A DNA stretch of 33,992 nt from the NCBI GenBank assembly GCA_021648045.1, contig JAKITM010000012.1:1-33992 (forward strand), in the 5' to 3' direction. Under the pieces are notes generated by a model, which ran no database searches, was not told the origin of the DNA, and saw nothing but the letters and a program-made list of their open reading frames with translations. Below are positions 16,346-25,107 of this stretch, one piece after another. Source of the DNA: Lysobacterales bacterium (lineage in GTDB: Bacteria > Pseudomonadota > Gammaproteobacteria > Xanthomonadales > SZUA-36). The translations under genes and the position numbers were made by a program. The stretch's first letter is position 1; the number at the start of each line of letters is the position of its first letter.

Positions 16346-16385
16346 AGGTGCCGTTCCTTTTCGATAACCAATAAACTCCATATAT

Positions 16386-16453
16386 CTCGCCAAGGCGCAA
16401 AGAACGCAGAGAAACCTATTTATTTAACTTTGCGCTCTTTGCGTCTTGGCGAG
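16386..16453. repeat. Long imperfect hairpin of the 'GCCAAGACGCAAAG' repeat family
   Basis: Left arm 16386-16411 (CTCGCCAAGGCGCAAAGAAC...) and right arm 16428-16453 (its reverse complement contains CTCGCCAAGACGCAAAGAGC) are 26 bases long with three mismatches and a 16-base loop. The core resembles a dispersed intergenic repeat seen in many bacteria. The structure is a miniature inverted-repeat element without coding capacity. Confidence 0.85.
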
Positions 16454-16689
16454 AGTGTATTTTAGGTTTTTCTTTTTCTGTGGGTAGATTTCTGGATAGC
16501 TGGGAGAGTGAGAATTTAAAGTTATCCTCAATGATTTGTTTTTCGTCTTTCCCGTAGATACGGAATCAAGTCTGAATGATATTACTACTACTGGATCCCA
16601 GGTCTGGTTGTTCGCCATCCATGGATAACGCCCAAGATGGCGAGATGTGTTTTTGTTGTCAGAGGTGGCTGTGAAAGGCGACTTTTTTC

Positions 16690-17007
16690 TTATTTGTGTA
16701 CTGGGAAGGGCGTTACCTTTTCGCCGGTTTTTTGGTCTCTTATTACACATTGGCCGCGTTTGCGTACTTGCTCTACTCTGAGTACGGACTGGATGGGTAG
16801 GTGCAATACCTCTACGCTGGAGAATTCATCGCGTAGTTTTTCTTCGACTGGGTCAACCACCATTGAGCTGGCATTGTCAAAAACTAACTCGCTGACTTCT
16901 ACAAAACCATACAAACCACTGCTGGTGACACCTCGCGAATAGACTTCGTAGACTTTTCCCAGATGGATGAAGACGATTTTATAGAGTTTTTCAGCTTTAG
17001 TTTTCAT
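16690..17007 (-). CDS. DUF1820 family protein
   Basis: 105 residues, the usual length for this family of small gammaproteobacterial proteins of unknown function. Recognisable parts are LYKIVFIHLGKVYEVYSRGV, SSGLYGFVEVSELVFDNASS, VVDPVEEKLRDEF and the C-terminal LPIQSVLRVEQVRKRG. No signal peptide or membrane segment is evident, so it is probably cytosolic. It follows the rhomboid gene after 20 bp on the same strand and is the last gene of the exeA-gspB-rhomboid-DUF1820 run. The start has AAAAGG close upstream. Confidence 0.85.
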   Translation of the reverse strand: MKTKAEKLYKIVFIHLGKVYEVYSRGVTSSGLYGFVEVSELVFDNASSMVVDPVEEKLRDEFSSVEVLHLPIQSVLRVEQVRKRGQCVIRDQKTGEKVTPFPVHK

Positions 17008-17027
17008 AACCTTTTCACGACTTAATC

Positions 17028-17696
17028 TTAGGGCTTAATCTTACGGATTATCATAGCAGTAATAAGTCCAATACCAAAGCCACCGATATGGATTTTCCAT
17101 GCCATCAGGCTGGATAGCGTTCCTTGCTGTGTGTAGATGAACTGTAAAATAAACCAGGCGGTGATCACCAACAGCGCCGGTAACTTGGTGAATTGCGGGA
17201 ATATCCCAAGCGGTAGATAGACCCCAATTTTGCCTCGTGGAAACAAGCCAAGGTAACAGCCGATGATTGCAGACACACTACCGCTTGCCCCTATCACCGG
17301 CAGTAAATTACTGGCATTCAATGCAGTTTGTTGATAGAACAACAGCAAATTCACCAGCATTCCGCTGCTGAGAAACAAAACCAGAAATAGTGCGTGCCCC
17401 AATTTTTTCTCAACCGGCCAACCAAACACCAACAGAAAAGCCATATTGCCGATTAAATGTAGCCACTGAATATGCAAAAACACAGTGGTCACCGCACGCC
17501 ATAACAATTCCGCGATGTTGGCTGATAGTAGTTCTGGCTGCATACTAAGTTGCTGTATCCAGATCAATTGCTCTGCCGACCCGCCACGAGTGCCAATGAG
17601 GGTTAGCAGGAAACAAACCAGTATAATACTCAGGCTAACCAAGGGAACACGCGGCCCAGGCTTGCGCCGGGTGGTTTGAATCAATAACGACATCAA
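17028..17696 (-). CDS. Rhomboid family intramembrane serine protease
   Basis: 222 residues with about six hydrophobic helices. The rhomboid catalytic signature GASGS lies at 136-140 with the nucleophile Ser138, and the partner His203 is in WKIHIGGFGIG. The upstream HLIGNMAFLLVFG (80-92) is the conserved H-x-x-x-N helix. Rhomboids cleave transmembrane substrates inside the membrane; the substrate here is unknown. It starts 3 bp after gspB and precedes DUF1820 by 20 bp, so all are probably translated from one mRNA. Met2 is an alternative start. Confidence 0.92.
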   Translation of the reverse strand: MMSLLIQTTRRKPGPRVPLVSLSIILVCFLLTLIGTRGGSAEQLIWIQQLSMQPELLSANIAELLWRAVTTVFLHIQWLHLIGNMAFLLVFGWPVEKKLGHALFLVLFLSSGMLVNLLLFYQQTALNASNLLPVIGASGSVSAIIGCYLGLFPRGKIGVYLPLGIFPQFTKLPALLVITAWFILQFIYTQQGTLSSLMAWKIHIGGFGIGLITAMIIRKIKP

Positions 17697-17699
17697 CTG

Positions 17700-18524
17700 T
17701 TAGTCAATTAATATTAAATACTGACGGAATTTAAGGATAATTCCCTGACGCAAAATTTGCTCCAGTATCAAACCATCTGCGACTTGCTCAGTTTGCTTAT
17801 AACGCTTGCCGTTAATGATTGCAAAACGAGCAGAAGGATCTTCGGAATACACCTGCATGGTGATTTTTATATCCGGAATATCGGCCCTCACTGAGGCTGG
17901 TAAGTCATTTAAACTAACGGTTTTCGGTTGGCTCTTTTGAGCGACAGGTTTTTTTATTTCTGCTTTTGCTACTCGCTCATTAGCCAGTCGTTGCTCTACA
18001 GCTGCAACCAGCGCCTGGTCTTCAGCAAGTTCTGCCGCTCGTTGTTTCTGTAGCCGGGCTGCCCGTTGTAGTTCATTAGCTGCAGCAATAGCAGCCACAT
18101 TCTGATCAGGAGTTGTTGCGTTAGTGTTTTGCCCGGCATTAGCCTCAGTATTTTCGGCTGTTTCACTTTCCACCGCCTTAGCAACTGTTGGTACAACTGC
18201 TGGCGGGGTGTAATCCGTTAATGGTGAGCGTTCAATTTTTGCTAACTTCGCTGGTGGCAGTGCTTGTTCTACCGGTGGCTCGGCCACCGGAGCGGTAGTG
18301 ACAACAGTGGATTCATTCAGACTAGACCCAACACTATTAGTTTCAGATTGGGCCCAAAACCAACCTAGTACTATCGCAAGCAACACCACAGCGAACAAAG
18401 GCAACAACCAGGAACGGTTCCGCGCTTGAGTTGCCGCTACTGTCGCACCCGATTGTAAAGACGGGACTTCGCCCAATTGGCGCTCGGCTTCCGATTTTTT
18501 CAGCGCATCAAGAATAAAAGACAT
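17700..18524 (-). CDS. gspB: General secretion pathway protein GspB
   Basis: 274 residues. The N-terminus MSFILDALKKSEAERQLGEV is the hallmark of the GspB/ExeB/PulB family. One transmembrane helix lies at ~39-58, followed by an alanine/glutamate-rich periplasmic linker (~60-215) and a C-terminal T2SSB domain (~220-274: MQVYSEDPSARFAIINGKRY; ADGLILEQILRQGIILKFRQ). GspB works with the ATPase GspA/ExeA to help the type II secretion secretin assemble through the peptidoglycan. It lies 2 bp downstream of the exeA-like gene, which supports a complex. The type II secretion core genes are not in this window. Confidence 0.93.
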   Translation of the reverse strand: MSFILDALKKSEAERQLGEVPSLQSGATVAATQARNRSWLLPLFAVVLLAIVLGWFWAQSETNSVGSSLNESTVVTTAPVAEPPVEQALPPAKLAKIERSPLTDYTPPAVVPTVAKAVESETAENTEANAGQNTNATTPDQNVAAIAAANELQRAARLQKQRAAELAEDQALVAAVEQRLANERVAKAEIKKPVAQKSQPKTVSLNDLPASVRADIPDIKITMQVYSEDPSARFAIINGKRYKQTEQVADGLILEQILRQGIILKFRQYLILID

Positions 18525-18526
18525 CG

Positions 18527-20173
18527 TTACTCTCCCGCTTCCTGAAGCTCAATTTGTGGGGTCTGCGCGTTTAAAGATGGCGCAATAAGATACAACAAAG
18601 TTTCCGGGCCGATAATGCCGTCATCTTCAAGACCCCAACTGCGTTGAAAACTACGCACCCAACTACCAAACTGGGGATCAAGCTGCGGGGAAATATCACC
18701 TTGCCATTCAGGTATTCGCTCGCTAGCCAGCGATTTTAACCGAACTGCAATTTCACCTTCGAGTTGATCAGTGTGAACAGTTGTAGGCCAGTCGGGATCC
18801 TGTGGCCAGATGACAAAATACCGACCGCGCCAATCCTGATCCAAGACCTGCAAACTGAGCATACCCAGCGGGTAAATCTCTGCTTGATTAGACAACAGCT
18901 TAGTTAATAATAGATAATCGGGGTTATCCCCGGTTCCCAACTCTATAATGACCGGTAAATTTAAATCTCGCACTCTGCGCCAGTTGCCCTGTAACTGTAA
19001 ACAAGCAAAACCGTTAGCGGTGTTTTTCTGGCAACTCTCGGCTAGCATACTGCCCTGTCCCGGAATCCCCCATACCTGCGCCATCCCGCTCCAGGCCTGT
19101 TTGCTGGCCCGGTACCGGTCTGCCGGTAATAATTCAATTTCTGGCTGATTGACTTGAGTTTCTGGCTCTAAACCTGTCGGCTTTGCCGGGATAGTTATCG
19201 CTTCAGTGGTACTGGCTTGATTTGACCCATCCCCTGCCTGTTCAGGTAGCCGTTGATCACGAAAATACCAGCCGCTGAGAATGGCGATAAGCAGAAGGCA
19301 AATAAGGCCGGTTACCAGCGGCGGCTGACCAAAAACAGTTGCTCTTGTTTTTCCGGTGACTTCTTCGGCTGCTGCGTGGATTAAATTTTTATCTATAGTG
19401 GGTTTTTCATTTGCATACGCTGCCAGCATGGCTCGGTCGGCAATAGTGTTGATCAGCCTGGGCACTCCGGATGAAGCTCGATAAAGTGCTTTTAAGGCTT
19501 TCGGGCTAAAAGGGTTATGTGCGCCAGGTTTGCCGGCAACCGCTAAACGATGTTTCACATAGGCGGCGGTTTCTTCTGAATTTAAGGGGGTCAGGTGGAA
19601 ACGGGCAGTGATCCGTTGTGCCAGTTGGCGTAAATCGTTGCGCCCCAGAAGGTCGCGTAATTCTGGCTGGCCCAGCAGAATGATTTGCAATAACTTATCG
19701 GTATTGGTTTCCAAGTTGGTTAGCAAGCGCAATTGCTCAAGGGTTTCCGGCGGCAAATTTTGTGCTTCATCAATAATCACTACCACCCGGTCACCAGCTG
19801 TGTAGGCGGCCAGCAAATACTCATTCAGGCAATCCAGTCGTTGCTTGTGGCTGAGAGCTTGGGATTCGTCCAACTGAAGCTCATGCAAAATGGCTGCTAT
19901 TAATTCTTCAGGATTTAATAAGGGATTCAGAATCAGGGCGATATGGGTGCCCGAATCTACTTGTTCGAGCAAACAACGGCACAGGGTAGTTTTACCAGTA
20001 CCGACTTCACCTGTTAACTGTACAAAACCACCGCCACCGCCTTGCCCAACCCCATAAAGCAGATGCGCCAGCGCTTCCTGATGGGCTTCGCTTAAATACA
20101 CAAAGGCCGGATCGGGGGTAATCGCAAACGGCGCCTGCTTTAGCTGGAACCAGTCCTGGTAGATTGCTTTCAT
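18527..20173 (-). CDS. exeA: ExeA/GspA-like AAA ATPase with peptidoglycan-binding domain
   Basis: 548 residues. The N-terminal AAA domain (~1-270) has Walker A GEVGTGKT at 55-62 and Walker B VVVIIDEAQNLPPETLEQL; the beginning YQDWFQLKQAPFAITPDPAF is typical of ExeA/GspA. A transmembrane helix follows at ~290-305 (LICLLLIAILSGWYF). The periplasmic part ends with a peptidoglycan-binding domain (~498-535: LDPQFGSWVRSFQRSWGLED, DGIIGPETLLYL). In Aeromonas the ExeA-ExeB complex uses ATP to let the secretin cross the cell wall. The order exeA-gspB is conserved. It starts 46 bp downstream of putA, so its own promoter is uncertain. Confidence 0.93.
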   Translation of the reverse strand: MKAIYQDWFQLKQAPFAITPDPAFVYLSEAHQEALAHLLYGVGQGGGGGFVQLTGEVGTGKTTLCRCLLEQVDSGTHIALILNPLLNPEELIAAILHELQLDESQALSHKQRLDCLNEYLLAAYTAGDRVVVIIDEAQNLPPETLEQLRLLTNLETNTDKLLQIILLGQPELRDLLGRNDLRQLAQRITARFHLTPLNSEETAAYVKHRLAVAGKPGAHNPFSPKALKALYRASSGVPRLINTIADRAMLAAYANEKPTIDKNLIHAAAEEVTGKTRATVFGQPPLVTGLICLLLIAILSGWYFRDQRLPEQAGDGSNQASTTEAITIPAKPTGLEPETQVNQPEIELLPADRYRASKQAWSGMAQVWGIPGQGSMLAESCQKNTANGFACLQLQGNWRRVRDLNLPVIIELGTGDNPDYLLLTKLLSNQAEIYPLGMLSLQVLDQDWRGRYFVIWPQDPDWPTTVHTDQLEGEIAVRLKSLASERIPEWQGDISPQLDPQFGSWVRSFQRSWGLEDDGIIGPETLLYLIAPSLNAQTPQIELQEAGE

Positions 20174-20219
20174 AAATGCGTAGTCACCAATGTATATAAA
20201 TCAGCCTTCTTAATTAGCC

Positions 20220-23200
20220 TTAATCACCTTGAGATAACAGGCTGGCATTACCACCAGAAGCTGTAGTGTCTACTGATATTACCCTTTCTACGGCAAAGCG
20301 GTTGAGATAATGTGGGCCGCCAGCTTTCGGCCCAGTTCCCGAAAGCCCCTCGCCACCAAAGGGTTGCACTCCCACTACCGCACCAATCATACTGCGGTTA
20401 ACATAGCAATTACCTACCCTGATGCGCCGACTGATGTATTCAACACTGCGATCAACCCGGCTGTGGATACCCAAAGTTAGGCCGTAACCGGTGTTGTTTA
20501 TGGCAGCAATCACCTTGTCGATATCTTTGGCACGATAGCGTACTACATGTAGTACCGGTCCAAAAACTTCTCTTTCCAGCGCTTCAATTCCGGATATTTC
20601 GTAAGCAACCGGAGCAAAGTAAGTCCCGTCTTCAAGACCTGCAGGCATCGTCACCCGGGCAATTAACCTCGCCTCTTGGTCCATCTTGCGTGCATGTGAC
20701 TGCAAAATATTCAGAGCGTCTTGATCAATCACCGGGCCTACATCGGTTGATAATAAGGCTGGGTCAGCAATTGTAAGTTCGGCCATGGCGCCTTTCAGCA
20801 TTTCTAGGATTCGTTCTGCCACATCATCTTGCAGATAAAGCACCCGCAGTGCCGAGCAGCGTTGTCCGGCGCTTAAGAAAGCCGATGCAACCACATCCTG
20901 AACCACTTGTTCCGCTAACGCCGAACTATCGACCAGCATCACATTTTGACCGCCGGTTTCTGCGATTAAAGTCGCCAGCGGGGCATCCCGGTCCAGCAGG
21001 CTGCGGGCGATTAAGCGCGCGGTTTCGGTTGAACCGGTAAAACACACTCCAGCCACCCGTGGATCAGCAGTTAACTGTCTGCCTACTTTGGCGCCATCTC
21101 CCGGCAGCAATTGCAGAGCTTCCCGCGGGATGCCTGCCTGATACATTAATTCGACCATTTTATAGGCAATAACCGGGGTTTGTTCGGCGGGTTTTGCCAG
21201 TACGGTATTGCCAGCCACCAGCGCCGCTGCAATCTGGCCAATAAAAATAGCCAGGGGGAAATTCCACGGTGAGATACACACAAAAATCCCGCGCCCGTGC
21301 AGGCTAATGTGATTGCTCTCGCCGGTTGGTCCTGGCAACACCAGCGGTGTAGAAAAACCCGCGCGCGCCTGCACCGCATAATAGCGCAGAAAATCAATCG
21401 CCTCACGGATTTCAGAAACACTGTCGTGGGCTGTTTTCCCGGCTTCCAATGCACACACTGCCAAAAATTCCGGCATATTTTGTTGCAATAGGTCGGCGGC
21501 TTTTTCCAAACACTTGGCGCGCTCATCAACGGCTATCCACTCCCAGGCAACGGCATTTTCAGCGGCCACCGCCAAAGCATAGTCCACTTCTTCCCGGCTA
21601 CTTTCACGCACTGTAGCCACACTGATATTATGGGCTGCTGGATTACTCACCGGATGCCATTTTTCGACGGCATCAGTCACCTTGAATTTTTTCCCGGAGA
21701 GTTTACCGAGCATTGGCTCAGCTCGCCATTCCCTCGCCACAGCTTTATCTAGGTTTGCAGCCAGTGCCACCCGTTCTAGTTCAGAAGCGATATTAATACC
21801 GCTTGAGTTTAGTCTTGAAGCACCAAATATTGCCTCTGGCAGGCATATATGTGGATTCGCAAACGGTGTTGCTGCCATCACTTTAACCAATGGATCTTCA
21901 ACCACCTCTTCCGGTGGCAATTTATCATCAACCACACGATTAACAAATGAGGTGTTGGCACCATTTTCCAACAAACGACGCACCAAATACGGCAGCAGGT
22001 CTTCATGACTACCCACCGGCGCATAAACCCGACAGGCATTGTGCATACCCGCCGTTTTGACCGCAGCATACAGGTCTTCACCCATGCCGTGCAGGCGTTG
22101 AAACTCATAGTCTAGGCGCTCGCCGGCAAGCTCACTAATGGTGGCGATAGTTTGGGCATTGTGGGTTGCAAATTGCGGATAAAATGCCGCCCGTGCCTGA
22201 AGTAATTTTTGTGCACAAACTGTATAAGAAACATCGGTATTGGCTTTACGAGTAAACACCGGGTACCCAGCCAAGCCTTCCACCTGCGCATGTTTGATTT
22301 CAGCATCCCAGTAAGCACCTTTAACCAAGCGCAGCGGAATTCGCCTGCCGACAGAAGTTGCCAGTTCACTAAGGTAGTCAATCACCGCCGGTGCCATCTT
22401 GAAATACGCCTGCACTACCATTCCCAAACCATCCCAGCCTTGCAGGGAAGGGTCAGTATAAACTTGAGTGAAGATGTCCAGTTGCAGCAGTTGGCGATCG
22501 GCTTCTTCGGCATCTATGGTGAGCGCAATACCATTTTCGCGAGCCAGTTGTGCCAGTTGCAATAATTTAGCCGGCAACTCGGCCATTACCCGATCATATT
22601 GACCGAATTCATAGCGGGGATGCAGGGCTGATAATTTAACTGAAATACTCTCTGCAGAAAACACATCGCTATTTTTATTGCGCTGACCAATAGCAATAAT
22701 GCCATCTCGATAAGCCTCAAAATAGCCTGCTGCATCAGCGGCCGTCAATGCCGCTTCGCCGAGCATATCGTAGGAATGTCGATAGCGGCGATTAGCTTTT
22801 TTACCCGCCCGATCCATCGCCTCATAAATATCACGCCCCATAACATACTGGTGGCCCATGATTTTCATTGCCTGACGAACGGCCATTCGCACCAGCGGCT
22901 CACCACTTTTTTGTGCCAGTTTCCCCAGTACCCGGCTGAAATCATTGGTGGCATCATCGGATAAACTCACCAATTTTCCAGTCAGCATTAATCCCCAGGT
23001 AGAGGCGTTGACCAGCACGGAGCTGCTTTTGCCTAAATGCGCTTCCCAATTGGCATCGCTTAATTTATCCGCAATTAATTTTTCTGCGGTGTCATTATCT
23101 GGTATCCGCAATAGCGCCTCGGCCAGGCACATCAATATAATCCCTTCTTCGGAAGAAAGATCATATTGGCGCATGAAGGCTTCCATCAAGCCCGCGTTTT

Positions 23201-23402
23201 CTGCGGATGAACGCACCTCTTCAACTAGTCCAATGGCGCGAACTTGCACTTGCTCACGGCGCGCCTGATCCAGTGGATAGGTTTTCAACAGCATTTTTAC
23301 ATGCTGGTTTTCATCTACGAGCCAACTGGCGCTCACCGCATCTCGCAGCGATGTTGTTTTTCGATCCGTTGAAGTCAGCATGGGGGTATTGCGCTTTTGC
23401 AT
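20220..23402 (-). CDS. putA: Bifunctional proline dehydrogenase / delta-1-pyrroline-5-carboxylate dehydrogenase PutA
   Basis: 1060 residues. It oxidises proline to glutamate in two steps, passing electrons via FAD to quinone and then to NAD. The PRODH barrel spans ~180-470 (SVKLSALHPRYEF; LTIDAEEADR; IPLRLVKGAYWDAEIKHAQ; ATHNAQT; GMGEDLY). The P5C dehydrogenase domain spans ~530-1030, with SPWNFPLAIFIGQIAAAL, the Glu loop AETGGQN, catalytic Cys849 in SAGQRCSALRVLYLQ, and PFGGEGLSGTGPKAGGPHY near the end. The protein is shorter than the ~1320-residue trifunctional PutA and has no N-terminal ribbon-helix-helix domain, so it cannot autoregulate in the E. coli manner. The start at 23402 follows AGGGA in a repeat-rich leader; Met8 lacks such a site. 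Confidence 0.95.
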   Translation of the reverse strand: MQKRNTPMLTSTDRKTTSLRDAVSASWLVDENQHVKMLLKTYPLDQARREQVQVRAIGLVEEVRSSAENAGLMEAFMRQYDLSSEEGIILMCLAEALLRIPDNDTAEKLIADKLSDANWEAHLGKSSSVLVNASTWGLMLTGKLVSLSDDATNDFSRVLGKLAQKSGEPLVRMAVRQAMKIMGHQYVMGRDIYEAMDRAGKKANRRYRHSYDMLGEAALTAADAAGYFEAYRDGIIAIGQRNKNSDVFSAESISVKLSALHPRYEFGQYDRVMAELPAKLLQLAQLARENGIALTIDAEEADRQLLQLDIFTQVYTDPSLQGWDGLGMVVQAYFKMAPAVIDYLSELATSVGRRIPLRLVKGAYWDAEIKHAQVEGLAGYPVFTRKANTDVSYTVCAQKLLQARAAFYPQFATHNAQTIATISELAGERLDYEFQRLHGMGEDLYAAVKTAGMHNACRVYAPVGSHEDLLPYLVRRLLENGANTSFVNRVVDDKLPPEEVVEDPLVKVMAATPFANPHICLPEAIFGASRLNSSGINIASELERVALAANLDKAVAREWRAEPMLGKLSGKKFKVTDAVEKWHPVSNPAAHNISVATVRESSREEVDYALAVAAENAVAWEWIAVDERAKCLEKAADLLQQNMPEFLAVCALEAGKTAHDSVSEIREAIDFLRYYAVQARAGFSTPLVLPGPTGESNHISLHGRGIFVCISPWNFPLAIFIGQIAAALVAGNTVLAKPAEQTPVIAYKMVELMYQAGIPREALQLLPGDGAKVGRQLTADPRVAGVCFTGSTETARLIARSLLDRDAPLATLIAETGGQNVMLVDSSALAEQVVQDVVASAFLSAGQRCSALRVLYLQDDVAERILEMLKGAMAELTIADPALLSTDVGPVIDQDALNILQSHARKMDQEARLIARVTMPAGLEDGTYFAPVAYEISGIEALEREVFGPVLHVVRYRAKDIDKVIAAINNTGYGLTLGIHSRVDRSVEYISRRIRVGNCYVNRSMIGAVVGVQPFGGEGLSGTGPKAGGPHYLNRFAVERVISVDTTASGGNASLLSQGD

Positions 23403-23409
23403 TAGATTG

Positions 23410-23469
23410 TTTCCCTGAATATTTCCTTGAATGTTTTTCTGAATGTTTCTCTGGGTATTTCCCTGAGTA
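23410..23469. repeat. Five 12-bp tandem repeats in the putA leader
   Basis: Units 23410-23421, 22-33, 34-45, 46-57 and 58-69 read TTTCCCTGAATA with small variations. On the putA strand each gives a purine-rich tract (AGGGAAA, AAGGAAA, AGAAAAA, AGAGAAA, AGGGAAA) resembling a Shine-Dalgarno. The array ends 8 bases before the putA ATG. The frame upstream is open to a TAA at 23478-23480 but has no ATG, GTG or TTG start, so the array is most likely untranslated. Confidence 0.9.
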
Positions 23470-23933
23470 GGCAGTCGTTATTAGTCAGCAAAACTGTGTC
23501 TGATGCGGACACTCAAATCTCTGCTTATTCTATTTTCTCAACAGATTAGTTTAGCCCGTTTTTGCCTACGGAAAAATCCTTATTCGACCAAAAGTGCAAA
23601 AAAATCCGTCTAGCGACGATTTAACTCTGTTTTTCCCAGATTTAACCCAGATCTTGGCACTCGGAGCTTGCCCGAAAGGCTCGCTTTCATCTACAATTAC
23701 CAGTTAGTATGTGAGTGAAGCCTGAAGAGGGTCACAATTGTTCAAAACAACTGAAAAAGTTGTTAATGGCTGTGATTAATTAAGCGATCGTAAGCGATCG
23801 ACTGGTAACTCAGCACACATACCGCGACAGTAACGAGAAAGATGAACTGGCAACACAGCTACAGACCGCATTAGCGGAGCGCAGACTGTAAAACCTATTC
23901 AACAAACATAACACTATAAGGTCAAATAATTCC
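23470..23933. other. Divergent promoter region between putA and coxB
   Basis: About 460 bp without a gene. It holds the decameric direct repeat at 23781-23800 and a small hairpin at 23746-23764 (AACAACT, five-base loop, AGTTGTT). A region rich in A and T at 23500-23640 may carry the putA promoter. No single promoter can be assigned by eye. Confidence 0.5.
23781..23800. repeat. Perfect tandem TAAGCGATCG decamer (two copies)
   Basis: TAAGCGATCG occurs twice without a gap, putting two CGATCG palindromes one helical turn apart, 133 bp upstream of coxB. It could be a regulator binding site; no matching known operator is recognised. Confidence 0.85.
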
Positions 23934-25097
23934 ATGAAAAAGGAAAACACCCTACTTGTTGGTCTAGCAATGACAGCGGCAATTACTGTCGTTACCTACG
24001 CTATCCTGGTCGCTCCCGGTTTTCTCACCGACAGTGGCATGAATATGACCGAAGGCGTTACCAATTCCAGTAAAGCTGTGTACGACTTACACATGATTAT
24101 TCTCTGGATTTGTATCGTCATCGGTATACTGGTCTTTGCTGCCATGTTTACCTCGATATTCCTGCACCGGAAGTCGCGCGGTGCAGTAGCTGCCAAATTC
24201 ACCCACAGCACCAAGGCAGAAATCATTTGGACTACTATTCCTATCCTGATACTGGTAGTGATGGCAGTGCCTTCAACTATTACCTTGATCGAACTGGAAG
24301 ATAATTCCAACCCGGATATTATTATTAAAATTACCGGTTATCAATGGAAATGGAAGTACGACTATATCGATGAAGATATTAGTTTTTACAGCAGCCTTAA
24401 GGCCGACAGTAATGCCGCCCGCCTAACTGGTGCAAACATTGACCCGACCACCGTAGACAACTACTTGCTGGATGTTGATAACCGTATTGTGATTCCAATT
24501 GGCAAGAAAATCGGCTTTCTGATTACCGCAGATGATGTGATTCACTCCTGGTGGGTGCCCGCACTGGGCTGGAAACAAGACGCAGTTCCCGGCTTTATTA
24601 ACCAAGCCTGGACTCGCGTTAACGAAGTGGGTGTTTATCGCGGTCAATGCGCGGAACTCTGCGGCAGAGGCCACGGCTTTATGCCTATTGTACTGGAAGC
24701 TAAGTCTGAAGAAGATTATGCCGCCTGGCTGGTCGAACAAAAAAGCGCGCTTACAGTTACTCAAGCTGAAACCCAGCGTATTTGGAGCAAAACTGAACTG
24801 ATGGCCAAGGGCGAAGCAGTTTATGAGCAACAATGTGCCGGCTGCCACCAAACAGATGGCCAGGGGCTTGCCCCCGCGTTTCCAGCGATGGCTGGCAACC
24901 CAGTCACTAACGGCTCCATTAGCAAACATATTGACATTGTTATGAATGGCAGCGAAGGCACCGCTATGCAAGCGTTTAGCAAGACGCTAACCGATGCTGA
25001 AATTGCAGCTGCACTGACATACACCCGCAACGCATTTGGCAACCAGACTGGCGATTTAATCCAGCCTGCCACCATTGCCAAACACAATAACGGATAA
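23934..25097 (+). CDS. coxB: Cytochrome c oxidase subunit II with fused cytochrome c domain
   Basis: 387 residues. It accepts electrons from cytochrome c at the CuA site and passes them to subunit I. There are three hydrophobic helices (~6-28, ~55-77, ~95-117), the first possibly a signal sequence. CuA ligands are visible: His204 (DVIHSWWVP), Cys239, Glu241, Cys243, His247 and Met250 in GQCAELCGRGHGFMP. A C-terminal cytochrome c domain (~285-370) binds heme through C301-A-G-C304-H305, with Met345 in GTAMQAF as likely axial ligand, so this is the caa3-like subunit II form. coxA follows after 10 bp. The start has a weak AAGG upstream. Confidence 0.96.
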   Translation: MKKENTLLVGLAMTAAITVVTYAILVAPGFLTDSGMNMTEGVTNSSKAVYDLHMIILWICIVIGILVFAAMFTSIFLHRKSRGAVAAKFTHSTKAEIIWTTIPILILVVMAVPSTITLIELEDNSNPDIIIKITGYQWKWKYDYIDEDISFYSSLKADSNAARLTGANIDPTTVDNYLLDVDNRIVIPIGKKIGFLITADDVIHSWWVPALGWKQDAVPGFINQAWTRVNEVGVYRGQCAELCGRGHGFMPIVLEAKSEEDYAAWLVEQKSALTVTQAETQRIWSKTELMAKGEAVYEQQCAGCHQTDGQGLAPAFPAMAGNPVTNGSISKHIDIVMNGSEGTAMQAFSKTLTDAEIAAALTYTRNAFGNQTGDLIQPATIAKHNNG

Positions 25098-25107
25098 GGC
25101 AGGGACG

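Larger units (their letters stand above)
16160..16689. other. Gene-free stretch with repeats between the truncated PH-like frame and DUF1820
   Basis: About 530 bp. The first 300 bp hold the 8-bp tandem repeat, the GGGGACAG inverted repeat and the 68-bp hairpin. From 16454 to 16689 I see no gene, RNA or clear terminator; short open frames there have no recognisable content. Confidence 0.6.

Noticed and set aside
16424..16750. 108-codon minus-strand frame downstream of DUF1820
   Set aside because: It runs from inside DUF1820 into the hairpin repeat and has low-complexity lysine-rich content without a family; probably not a gene.
23746..23764. Hairpin AACAACT/AGTTGTT as a riboswitch or attenuator of coxB
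   Set aside because: The stem is short and AT-rich, far from the start, with no T run or alternative pairing.
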